Below are positions 1 to 8,299 of a stretch of DNA of 38,079 nt, in pieces. Source of the DNA: CBDVBD01 sp965372135. GTDB lineage: Bacteria > Electryoneota > RPQS01 > CBDVBD01. Where the stretch lies: positions 1-38,079 of the forward strand of contig CBDVBD010000011.1 of assembly GCA_965372135.1 (NCBI GenBank), given 5' to 3'. A program made the translations under genes and the position numbers. Within the stretch, counting starts at the first letter, position 1. Every line of letters starts with the position of its first letter. A model generated the notes under the pieces. It searched no databases and was not told where the DNA came from. It saw only the letters and a list, made by a program, of their open reading frames with translations.

Positions 1-2
1 TC

Positions 3-1757
3 TGGGCAGACACTCGGAGTGGATCTACTGGTCTGTACCTGCAGCACCACAATAACGCTGGCATCCCCCAGTTATCTCATAATGGGGTTCAGATCCACAC
101 CGGTATTGATAATAGTATTGGTAATCCCCAGATGATCCCGGTGAGGAATGGGGAACGGACTTTGGTGGTCTGGGAAGACAATCGCTACCTCTGGAATGCT
201 TGTTTATTTCTTCAAATTATAGATTCCGAAGGCAATATCTATCTTGAGGAAAATGGGATTCCGCTTTTTACAGCGGATACCACAGGGGAAATGGATGGGT
301 TTCAACTGGTTTCCGATTCTCAGGGTGGTGGGTTGTTGGTGTGGGTAGATAGCCACATTTCAAGTCAGGGATTTGATCAAATATATGCTCAACGACTTGA
401 CAGTGACGGATCCCCAATGTGGATTCCGGGTGGAGTGCATGTTTATGTTATCGATGAGGAGCAACTTTATCCCTTTATTGCAGGGGATGAGTCCGGTGGT
501 GCCTTTGTGGTGTGGTCGGAGGTAGTACCGGATTCGTTGTATTTGCGTGTTTATGCTCAACATCTTGATGCTAATGGCAATCAGACATGGCGTACACCGG
601 TTCAGTTATCAAACACAGTGATTGAGGATTTTTGCCGTGGTGCAGTACCTGATGGTGAAGGAGGAGTCATCATTACCTGGGATGGAGGCACATGGGGTGA
701 TTATAATGTGTTCGCGCAGAAGTTGGATGCCAACGGGAATGCCTTATGGCAAGCGGGAGGATTGGAAGTTTGCAGTGACAGCGGTAACCAATATTACCCA
801 TCTGTTATCCCTGATGGCGCCGGAGGGGCTGTGTTTGCCTGGGAGGATAGACGGAATTACCCGGACAGAATCATAGTGGCTCAGCGAGTGGATCGATTCG
901 GGAACTTAGTGTGGGCTGACACCGGATTGATAGTCTGTGATGCTCCCAATATCCAATGGGGAATTCAGATGGAGAAGGACTCCGATGGAAATATTTTCAT
1001 TCTTTGGGAAGATGATAGAGACAGTGTGGACTTAGACTTGTATATGCAGAAAATCACGCTTTCCGGCGAGGTGATATTCGAGCATAATGGTTTAGCGATT
1101 TGTGATGATGAAAGCGATCAGTGGGACCCAAAGATGATTAGTGATACTGAGGACGGGGCATATATTGTATGGGTAGACAATCGGGATACCCCAACCCCTA
1201 CCGATATTTATGGTACGCATATTAATGGTGATGGTGAGTTTCCTGATCCAGTGTGGGTAGAAAACGGAAATATTGTCAATAACGAGATATATTGGCAGCA
1301 GTATCCGGCGATCGTTTCTGATGGAAACGGTGGTGCGATTGTAGCCTGGGTGGACGGTCGTTGCTCCGGAATGGACGGTCGTTGTAACGGAGGAGAGGAC
1401 TTTGTGTTCAACCTTTTCGTGCAGCGCCTGAATGATTTTACTACATCGGTGGAGATAGAAAAATCACAACCGGTGCCGGTGAAATTCAGCTTAGAGCAGA
1501 ATTATCCCAATCCCTTTAATCCCGCCACCCGCATCCGGTACAGCTTATCACATTCCGGACGCGTTGAGCTTATCATCTACGACATCCTTGGTCGAAAAGT
1601 TCGTACCTTGCAGAATCAGGTGATGACATCGGGATCACATGAGGTGATATGGAATGGTAAAAATTCATCCGGAACCTATGCATCCAGCGGGATATATTTC
1701 TATAAGTTGGAAGTCAATGACGATTCGAAAATCCGTAAGATGGTGCTGTTGAAATGA
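3..1757 (+). CDS. Secreted WxDxR-repeat (propeller-like) protein with T9SS-type tail, 5' truncated
   Basis: The reading frame is open to the left edge of the window, so the true start and signal peptide lie outside; the first ATG visible, at 132, is internal. The visible 584 residues are built from about eight repeats of 50-60 residues, each with a hydrophobic strand ending in a W-x-D-x-R-like motif (WADTR, WEDNR, WVDSH, WEDRR, WEDDR, WVDNR, WVDGR) after a Gly-rich turn. This suggests a beta-propeller-like exported protein. The last ~90 residues are a T9SS-type sorting tail: YPNPFNPATRIRYSL, IIYDILGRKV, SSGIYFYKLE and a final MVLLK. The stop overlaps the next start as ATGA, so the two genes are probably translated together. 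No catalytic motif is visible and the substrate is unknown. Confidence 0.85.
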   Translation, partial: WADTRSGSTGLYLQHHNNAGIPQLSHNGVQIHTGIDNSIGNPQMIPVRNGERTLVVWEDNRYLWNACLFLQIIDSEGNIYLEENGIPLFTADTTGEMDGFQLVSDSQGGGLLVWVDSHISSQGFDQIYAQRLDSDGSPMWIPGGVHVYVIDEEQLYPFIAGDESGGAFVVWSEVVPDSLYLRVYAQHLDANGNQTWRTPVQLSNTVIEDFCRGAVPDGEGGVIITWDGGTWGDYNVFAQKLDANGNALWQAGGLEVCSDSGNQYYPSVIPDGAGGAVFAWEDRRNYPDRIIVAQRVDRFGNLVWADTGLIVCDAPNIQWGIQMEKDSDGNIFILWEDDRDSVDLDLYMQKITLSGEVIFEHNGLAICDDESDQWDPKMISDTEDGAYIVWVDNRDTPTPTDIYGTHINGDGEFPDPVWVENGNIVNNEIYWQQYPAIVSDGNGGAIVAWVDGRCSGMDGRCNGGEDFVFNLFVQRLNDFTTSVEIEKSQPVPVKFSLEQNYPNPFNPATRIRYSLSHSGRVELIIYDILGRKVRTLQNQVMTSGSHEVIWNGKNSSGTYASSGIYFYKLEVNDDSKIRKMVLLK

Positions 1758-4114
1758 CTAAATCCTTATCAATTCTAACTTGGAATTTTATCGGTGTTTT
1801 CTTGATCTTAGCCGTATCGATTGGCTGGGGGCAGGCATCATTGAATCCGCGATTCCATACCTACCAGGAAATGCTTGCAGAGGTCGATTCCCTGCTGAGT
1901 TTGTATTCCGATATCATGATGGTGGATACCATTGGATATTCGCAGGAAGAGGACATCCCTATCATTGCGGTGAAGATTTCCGCCTACCCAAATCAAGCGG
2001 AGGACGAACCTTCGTTGTTATATGTGGGGCAGGTGCATGCGGAAGAAATTTTGGGTAATGAAATTGTCTTGCAGTTGATGGATGATATCTTAACTCGAAG
2101 TAATTATCCGCATGAGACTGCATGGATCAACAACCTGGAAATATGGATTGTTCCCTCCGCGAATCCGGAAGGATTGGGAGTGGTGATGACGGCAACACTG
2201 GATACCATGGATGTGACGTTTCGCAAAAACAAACGGGACAATATCGGCGACGGCATCTTTCGGTACCAGGCTGGACATGGCGGGGATACCAGCGGGGTGG
2301 ATATTAACCGGAATTTCGACATCAATTGGGATCGAGGGGATACCCTGTTTTATCCCAGCGCGTACGAAATATACGATTACTACCGGGGACCGGCACCGTT
2401 TTCCGAAGGGGAAGCTCAGGCTCTGCGCGATCTTGCCTATGATATTCAACCGGTATTCTCTATTATATATCACAGTTCCCGAACCGGGAATGTTTCGGAG
2501 CATGTAATCTATCCATGGGGATGGGAAGATGTTAAACTATCCCCGGATTACCCCGTCATCAGTTATGAAGCTCAGCGCGTGGCAAGTATGATACCTAAGT
2601 TTGGTGGATCAGGTAATTATATACCATCGCATCATACTCCGCGAAATGGTGGATCCGGGGATTGGTTTTACCAGGCGTTAGGCACTATTCAATTTCTGAT
2701 CGAAGTGGGAACCCAAGACCTGCAGCCTAACTCCACAGAGGACATTGAACAGATCGTGGATGATAACCTTGATGCCGCGAAATTCCTGCTCGATCGCACC
2801 ATCGGTTGGTACAACCCAACCTCGCACCCTGAGATGGGCATGTTCCACGGTCATGTCAAAGATACGCTTACCAACCAGCCGTTAGTGGCGGAAGTACGTG
2901 TGATGGAAGCGCATTCACGGATATTGGCTCCCCGCATGACCGATCCGCAATGGGGAAGTTATTACCGTCCCCTGCTTCAGGCAACTTATCATCTGATGTT
3001 TCGAAAAGAAGGGTATCGGACTAAGACCATCACCCGAGTGTGTAATTCGGCAGATCCCACTTTAGTCAATGTTAAACTGTACCCACTTCCCATGTACACC
3101 CTGTCCGGTTCGATTCAGGAATTGGGTACTGGTTCGACTCTATCCGGGACGGTGTATATTACCGGGGAATTTTCCGACACCTTGGATGCATCGGGTGGGT
3201 CCTTTTCCATTCAGAAGCCTGAAGGGGTTTATACCATCCTGGTGGTGGCGGATGAGGATCATATCCCATATCAGACCACAATTACCCTTAACAGCAACCG
3301 GAATTACTTCTTCGGATTGTCTAACAACGTAGTTCCGGTAATGTCGGAAGGCTTTGAAGGTGGGTTGGGGGATTGGAATACCGGCGGGACCGGAGATCAT
3401 TGGGGAACGGTCAGTCCCGGGTATGTGGGTGGGTCGGCGGTGTCGGAAAGCCCGGACGATGAATACGACATCAACTGGAATTCCTGGCTGCAGTACAGCA
3501 CGCCGTTGGACCTTTCTTCGTACCAAAGTGCAGCGTTGACCTTCTGGCACACCTTCGATTTCGAGGTGGATTACGACTCCGGGTTTGTGGAAATCTCCAC
3601 CGATCAGGGTAGTAACTGGCAGGCAGTGGGTCCCTCGTACTATCGGATGAATCAGGATTGGAGGCGGGAGTGGATTTACTTGGATGATTATGCTGGACTC
3701 AGCGATGTGAGGCTGAGGTTTCATGTCCGTACCGACGGCAGTGTGGCGGAACAGGGCTGGACCATCGACGAAGTCTCCGTGATCGCCTCCACCGACACTT
3801 CCACCGATGTACAGTCTGTAAAAGAACCGGTTCCCTGGACCTACCGGCTGGATCCGCCCTATCCCAATCCGTTTAATGCATCGTTGGTGATTCCCTACCA
3901 GATAGCAGGACCCGGGGAGGTGGCGATCACTGCCACAAATGTCCTTGGGCAGCAAGTCCTCAAGTGGCGAAGGACACACTCCCAAGCGGGGGATTACAAG
4001 TTCCATTGGGATGGCGCCGGGGAGAATCACGTGCCCTTGTCCAGCGGTATTTATTTCATCACCTTCAACGCAGGATCCTTTCAATCCACTCGAAAAGCAT
4101 TGTTATTAAAGTAA
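1754..4114 (+). CDS. Secreted M14-family zinc carboxypeptidase with T9SS-type tail
   Basis: A signal peptide (residues 1-27, ending GWGQA) is followed by a peptidase M14 domain (about 35-345). The zinc ligands are visible as H95 and E98 in VHAEE and H240 in IIYH. Substrate-binding NPEG (137-140) and the GVDINRNF block (181-188) are present, and E317 in FLIEVG is the expected catalytic glutamate, so the enzyme looks intact. Two carboxypeptidase-regulatory-like modules follow (HGHVKD from 365; LSGSIQE around 450), then a jelly-roll-like region with TFDFEVDYDSGFVEIS. The tail has YPNPFNASLVIPYQI and ends ALLLK. Known M14 enzymes remove C-terminal residues from peptides; the exact specificity cannot be read here. 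It starts inside the previous stop (ATGA). Confident at family level. Confidence 0.93.
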   Translation: MTKSLSILTWNFIGVFLILAVSIGWGQASLNPRFHTYQEMLAEVDSLLSLYSDIMMVDTIGYSQEEDIPIIAVKISAYPNQAEDEPSLLYVGQVHAEEILGNEIVLQLMDDILTRSNYPHETAWINNLEIWIVPSANPEGLGVVMTATLDTMDVTFRKNKRDNIGDGIFRYQAGHGGDTSGVDINRNFDINWDRGDTLFYPSAYEIYDYYRGPAPFSEGEAQALRDLAYDIQPVFSIIYHSSRTGNVSEHVIYPWGWEDVKLSPDYPVISYEAQRVASMIPKFGGSGNYIPSHHTPRNGGSGDWFYQALGTIQFLIEVGTQDLQPNSTEDIEQIVDDNLDAAKFLLDRTIGWYNPTSHPEMGMFHGHVKDTLTNQPLVAEVRVMEAHSRILAPRMTDPQWGSYYRPLLQATYHLMFRKEGYRTKTITRVCNSADPTLVNVKLYPLPMYTLSGSIQELGTGSTLSGTVYITGEFSDTLDASGGSFSIQKPEGVYTILVVADEDHIPYQTTITLNSNRNYFFGLSNNVVPVMSEGFEGGLGDWNTGGTGDHWGTVSPGYVGGSAVSESPDDEYDINWNSWLQYSTPLDLSSYQSAALTFWHTFDFEVDYDSGFVEISTDQGSNWQAVGPSYYRMNQDWRREWIYLDDYAGLSDVRLRFHVRTDGSVAEQGWTIDEVSVIASTDTSTDVQSVKEPVPWTYRLDPPYPNPFNASLVIPYQIAGPGEVAITATNVLGQQVLKWRRTHSQAGDYKFHWDGAGENHVPLSSGIYFITFNAGSFQSTRKALLLK

Positions 4115-4205
4115 TAAAAGGTGCACCTTCGTTTTGGGGTCAATGCAGCTATATTACATCTATACAGGGCTGCGAATAGAAAATTGTACCCGAGCAATAA
4201 ATCTC

Positions 4206-4234
4206 TTGCGTTTCTGTAACTTTTTTTGTACTTT
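4206..4234 (+). promoter_or_regulatory. Possible sigma-70 promoter before the C25 protease gene
   Basis: TTGCGT at 4206-4211 and TACTTT at 4229-4234 are 17 bp apart in an AT-rich stretch of the 265-bp gap between the carboxypeptidase and protease genes. An overlapping alternative is TTGTAC (4227-4232), 16 bp, TAAAAT (4249-4254). Neither is close to consensus, so only the presence of a promoter in this stretch is suggested. Confidence 0.3.
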
Positions 4235-4256
4235 ACATAAATCAGAGATAAAATGA

Positions 4257-4341
4257 CGGGGATCCTTTAACAGATGTTATGCGAGGGCTTTTGAAATCTT
4301 TGTAAAATCCTGATCCCCGCAAATGGCGGTTCATTTCCGCC
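4257..4341 (+). other. Structured leader before the C25 protease gene
   Basis: Two inverted repeats lie in the presumed untranslated leader. An 8-bp pair, CGGGGATC (4257-4264) with GATCCCCG (4312-4319), closes a 47-nt loop. Immediately downstream a short hairpin pairs GGCGG (4325-4329) with CCGCC (4337-4341). The Shine-Dalgarno AAGGGAG sits about 30 nt further on. The pairing is direct observation; a regulatory role is speculation and no riboswitch class is recognised. Confidence 0.3.
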
Positions 4342-4379
4342 TTTGGTGGTTTTATGAAGGCGTAATTATAAGGGAGTGA

Positions 4380-7300
4380 ATGATGGAGACATTACATCCA
4401 AGCCTCAGAGGGAAACTTGTTACTGTGGTTGCTGCGATTTTGGTGTTGTGGCTGGCGGCGCCGCTGTTTTCTGCCTGGGTTCCCATGCAGGGGCAGTTGG
4501 AAGGCACTCCTCCGGAGTGGCGTGTGCTTTCCTGCACACCAAGCAGCACGGTGATTGAATTCACGTTGAATGGGTACTGGACTGAGGAAGTCACCGAGGA
4601 AGGTTCCCAATATGTTCGGCTGCACGTTCCCGGTGATCACGGGACCACTCAACGTGTCGGCTCACCGGAACTTCCCACACTATCTCAGATGGTCGGGTTA
4701 CCTGCGACCGGAGTTGTCAATGTTCGGGTGGTGGAAATCGAAAAAGTAAACGCGTTCACCGCGGATATTTATCCTTTCCAAACCCCGTTGCGTGAACATG
4801 AAGTTCGCACCGGATTTGACCGCGATGATGCAGCCTATCGGACTTATTCGTTGTATCCGGAAAGCTGGGTTACTATCGAGGATCCCGGTATTTGGCGGGA
4901 TTTGCGCATTAGCCGGATGACGTTGCAGCCGTTTCACGTGAACAGCGCAACCGGCGAATTGGAAATTGCCCACCACATAGTGGTCGAAGTACAGACCGGT
5001 GGTGCCGGTGGTATTAATCCAATGACTCGTGGACCGCACCCCGTCAGACCCCACTTCTACAACATGTACCGAGCAGCCGTCATCAACTTCGAGCATCTCG
5101 GGTATACGGTGGACAACCTGGATGAAGATCCCGGGACACAGTACTTGGTGATCACCAATCCGGAGTGCTTAGCCGCCATTGAGCCGTTGACTGATTATCG
5201 GCATGCCCAAGGGCTTAAGGTGGAAATCCGTACACTAACTACGGACTTTGACGAGCCGGAGGAATTTAAGGCTTATATCACCAGCTTGTATCACAGCACC
5301 GGATTGGAATATGTGCTGATGGTTGGTGATGCTTATGTGCCTGGACCCCCGGACGTACCCATGTACTGGTGGAACCCGGATAGTCCTAGTAATGCTTCCT
5401 ACAGTGATTCCTGGTACACCTGTGTCGATCCCGGTGGTGACGATGACCATTTCGCTGAATTAGCAATTGGGCGGATTGTCTATGATACTATCCAGGAACT
5501 GGAAGACCAGATCGATAAGACGATGCTCTACCTGCAGGATGGAGATACCACCAGCGCCTGGCAGGAAAACACCATGCTGGTGGCGCATCAAGAGCAGTAT
5601 CCGGCGAAATATACACTATGTTCCGAACAAATTCGCCAATACGCCTATTCTATCCAGGTCCCTAATTTCATTACAGCTTACGGAGGAGCAGGTGCCACCA
5701 ATCAGGATGTGATTGATTGCGTAAATAATCAGGGTATGGGTATCCTCAATTATCGTGGGCACGGTTCGGATACCGAATGGTGGCAATGGGGTCCTACCGG
5801 CAGTTTTTCTGAGGTACACATCGCCCAATTGACCAACTATGAACGTTTGTTTGTGCATTTCGATATTTGCTGTGACAACATGAACATCGTCAATTATATG
5901 GGTGATTGTTTTTGCGAGTCCATGATGAAACATGACGGTGGTAGTGTGGCAGTACTCAGCGCCATCATCCCCAGCTACACCATTCCCAACCATGATTTCG
6001 ATAAGTATTTGTATCGTGGTGTATTTCATGAAGGTATCAACAACATAGGATATACTTCAAACTACGCTAATATTGTAGTCCTGAACGGTCACGGTAATCT
6101 GGGACGTTCCAATGTACGTACTTATTTGTGGCTGGGTGATGCCGCCATTGACGTTATCACCATGAGTCCGGCGCCTCTGGTAGTTGATTATCCAGCCGGC
6201 ACTAATATTGGTAATTCCGATCTTGACATTGCAGTGGAAGATGCTTTGGGTGCACCGGTGGAAGGTGCAATGGTATGTGTGACCAACGACAGCGTCTATT
6301 CCCGTGGATTTACGGATGCTTTGGGAGAAGTTACCATCGTAATGGATCCCGCGCCCATGATTGGCGGGACTTTGGATTTGATGGTAACCGGTCACAATTT
6401 CCAACCCTTTAACGCGCAAATCGATATTATCATGGGTTATGGTGATTTGGAAGGTTCGGTCACTGATGCCGCGACCGCATTGGGCATCGATAGTGCTACG
6501 GTTACGGTAATCGGTCCCGATATGTTCGATGTCACCAATTCCAACGGATACTACCTGATCGAAGAGGTGCCGGCGTGGACCTATGATGTCACGGTGGAAG
6601 CGGAAGGCTACATCAGTCAGACCGTTACGGTAGTCATTGACAGCGCGGAAGTTACCCAGCAGGATTTCGATATGCTGCATGCCGAATGTGCCCTGGATGT
6701 AACCACGATCCACGAGCTCTTGAATCCTGAATGTGAAGTACTGGTTGATATAACATTGTCGAACGACGGTAACGGGCCGTTGGATTTTACCATCGAAAGC
6801 GATTTTAACCCATTAGGCTTGCCCGATCCACCCACTGATTTTTCGGAAGTGCTTTGGGAAGAGAATTTAAGTTCCCTAATCACTGACCCATTCCTGCACG
6901 GAATCGAGCTTGCATGGGGTGAATACTGGGTTGCTGGATCAGGCGGCGGTAGCAATTACCTATTCTGGCGGTTCGATACGGAATGGAATCGACTTGATAG
7001 TATTCCCCAACCGGTTTTGCAAGTACTCGGAGTACGTGATATGACATTCGATGGTGAGTATCTGTGGGTAGGCGATAGGGACTCCATCCTCTGCTTAGAT
7101 CAAAATGCTCAAGTAGTCAGAAGTATTCCTGGTCCCCACAATCCCAATCGTGCCCTGGCTTACAACAGAAACAATTCCATGATGTACGTGGCAGACCAAG
7201 TCCAAGATGTTTACGAAATCGACCCTGCCGACGGTTCAGAGGTGCAATCCTGGAATAATTCCCTGAGTATCAAGGGAATGGCGTTTCATCCGGACGTTGG

Positions 7301-8009
7301 CGAAAACGGCATATTGTACTTGTTCACCGGCGGTGGCAGTGATTCAGTTTGCGCTTATACCATGGATGTCATTAGTGGAGAACAGACTTTTATCGGACGG
7401 CTTGCAACCACCAGCAGCCAATACGCTGGAGGCTGCACCATCACAAACAGCTTAGATCCGCAGCGCTGGACGTTTTTGGGAATGATTACTGCTACAACTG
7501 ATTACGTTCATGCATATAACCTCGGCTGGCGTACCGGTTGGATGACAATCGATCCGGATTCCGGAACGGTCGCTGGCGGTGATGATGTGACATTAACTGT
7601 GACGTTGGCTTCCAGCGATTACCAGGACGGCGACTACATTGCCGATCTCATCATACACCACAATGCCTTAGGGAATGCGGACACTATTGATGTAACCCTG
7701 ACCGTGACCTATACTGGGGTTTCGGATGCTGAAACGGTGCTGCCCATGCAGTATCGCTTGGATCAAGCCTATCCGAATCCCTTTAATCCCACCACCACCA
7801 TTCCCTATGCCCTGCGGGAAACCGGTCATACCAAGCTGGCGGTGTACAATGTATTGGGTCAGCAGGTGGCGGTGTTGGTGGATGATGTGCGTCAAGCGGG
7901 CGAGCATCGCGTGTTCTTTGACGGCAGACAACTGGCGTCCGGCGTGTATTTCTACCGCCTGGAAGCCGGTGATTTCGTCAAAACCCGTAAAGTAGTTTTA
8001 ATGAAATAA
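4380..8009 (+). CDS. Gingipain-like peptidase C25, secreted, with T9SS-type tail
   Basis: Start chosen at the first of two consecutive ATGs, after AAGGGAG at good spacing. Residues 1-32 form a signal peptide. Residues 45-225 resemble the gingipain propeptide region. The C25 domain spans roughly 250-600: the catalytic His is H461 in NYRGHG, and the nucleophile is C497 or C498 in FDICCDN. The aspartate-rich DDDHFAELAIGRI block (354-366) is also typical. After it come an Ig-like module, a carboxypeptidase-regulatory-like module (GDLEGSVTD to SQTVTV), an NDGNGPLDFTI region, a WVAGSGGG / YLWVGDR propeller-like stretch, and a T9SS-type tail (YPNPFNPTTTIPYAL to VVLMK). It is probably a surface or extracellular cysteine protease cut from a zymogen. 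The 1,209-residue length suits a multidomain cargo. Adjacent to the M14 peptidase, it suggests joint protein degradation. Confidence 0.92.
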   Translation: MMETLHPSLRGKLVTVVAAILVLWLAAPLFSAWVPMQGQLEGTPPEWRVLSCTPSSTVIEFTLNGYWTEEVTEEGSQYVRLHVPGDHGTTQRVGSPELPTLSQMVGLPATGVVNVRVVEIEKVNAFTADIYPFQTPLREHEVRTGFDRDDAAYRTYSLYPESWVTIEDPGIWRDLRISRMTLQPFHVNSATGELEIAHHIVVEVQTGGAGGINPMTRGPHPVRPHFYNMYRAAVINFEHLGYTVDNLDEDPGTQYLVITNPECLAAIEPLTDYRHAQGLKVEIRTLTTDFDEPEEFKAYITSLYHSTGLEYVLMVGDAYVPGPPDVPMYWWNPDSPSNASYSDSWYTCVDPGGDDDHFAELAIGRIVYDTIQELEDQIDKTMLYLQDGDTTSAWQENTMLVAHQEQYPAKYTLCSEQIRQYAYSIQVPNFITAYGGAGATNQDVIDCVNNQGMGILNYRGHGSDTEWWQWGPTGSFSEVHIAQLTNYERLFVHFDICCDNMNIVNYMGDCFCESMMKHDGGSVAVLSAIIPSYTIPNHDFDKYLYRGVFHEGINNIGYTSNYANIVVLNGHGNLGRSNVRTYLWLGDAAIDVITMSPAPLVVDYPAGTNIGNSDLDIAVEDALGAPVEGAMVCVTNDSVYSRGFTDALGEVTIVMDPAPMIGGTLDLMVTGHNFQPFNAQIDIIMGYGDLEGSVTDAATALGIDSATVTVIGPDMFDVTNSNGYYLIEEVPAWTYDVTVEAEGYISQTVTVVIDSAEVTQQDFDMLHAECALDVTTIHELLNPECEVLVDITLSNDGNGPLDFTIESDFNPLGLPDPPTDFSEVLWEENLSSLITDPFLHGIELAWGEYWVAGSGGGSNYLFWRFDTEWNRLDSIPQPVLQVLGVRDMTFDGEYLWVGDRDSILCLDQNAQVVRSIPGPHNPNRALAYNRNNSMMYVADQVQDVYEIDPADGSEVQSWNNSLSIKGMAFHPDVGENGILYLFTGGGSDSVCAYTMDVISGEQTFIGRLATTSSQYAGGCTITNSLDPQRWTFLGMITATTDYVHAYNLGWRTGWMTIDPDSGTVAGGDDVTLTVTLASSDYQDGDYIADLIIHHNALGNADTIDVTLTVTYTGVSDAETVLPMQYRLDQAYPNPFNPTTTIPYALRETGHTKLAVYNVLGQQVAVLVDDVRQAGEHRVFFDGRQLASGVYFYRLEAGDFVKTRKVVLMK

Positions 8010-8016
8010 CTTCTAC

Positions 8017-8054
8017 GTAGGTCAGTCCGGCGGCTGCCGGATGCGATCCTGACT
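8017..8054. repeat. Modular palindromic intergenic repeat, long form (copy 1)
   Basis: GTCAG (8021-8025) and CTGAC (8049-8053) form outer arms; inside them CCGGC (8027-8031) pairs with GCCGG (8036-8040) around GGCT. It starts 7 nt after the protease stop. The same element follows the beta-helix gene at 11386, and shorter relatives occur at 21219 and 33865. The 67 bases from the stop codon (8007-8073) match 11375-11441 at about 59 positions by eye. Confidence 0.75.
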
Positions 8055-8081
8055 GATAAGATAAGCAATATCCAGTATATA

Positions 8082-8115
8082 AAAGCCGGATCCTGTGTTG
8101 GGATCCGGCTTTCTT
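8082..8115 (+). terminator. Rho-independent terminator of the C25 protease gene
   Basis: A perfect 12-bp inverted repeat: AAAGCCGGATCC (8082-8093), a 7-nt loop, GGATCCGGCTTT (8101-8112), then CTT. It lies 72 bp after the stop codon. The stem is nearly identical to that of the terminator at 11461. Confidence 0.85.
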
Positions 8116-8176
8116 ATCAATTATAGTGCGGATCTAAATAGATGGACAATAAATATTTTATTCCCCCAGAAAGTTC

Positions 8177-8205
8177 TTGCATATTGCTTATCCGATGTTT
8201 ATATT
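8177..8205 (+). promoter_or_regulatory. Sigma-70 promoter of the beta-helix gene
   Basis: TTGCAT at 8177-8182 and TATATT at 8200-8205 are exactly 17 bp apart. The start of transcription would fall near 8212, giving a leader of about 88 nt to the ATG at 8300. The site lies just after the terminator that ends the protease gene, so the beta-helix gene has its own transcript. Confidence 0.6.
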
Positions 8206-8299
8206 GAAACGAAGGGGATCCTACCCACACTCACCTTCTACCGACTCCTATTCCCCTAACTCATGGCATTGGGCGGTTATCTGATAAAGGATTTGAGCC

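Noticed and set aside
3140..4084. 314-codon open frame on the - strand opposite the carboxypeptidase gene
   Set aside because: It is wholly antisense to a gene with intact catalytic residues and tail, has no recognisable domain and its composition mirrors the opposite codons.
6057..6713. 218-codon - strand frame opposite the C25 protease
   Set aside because: Antisense shadow; no ribosome site or family resemblance, and the + strand frame is continuous.
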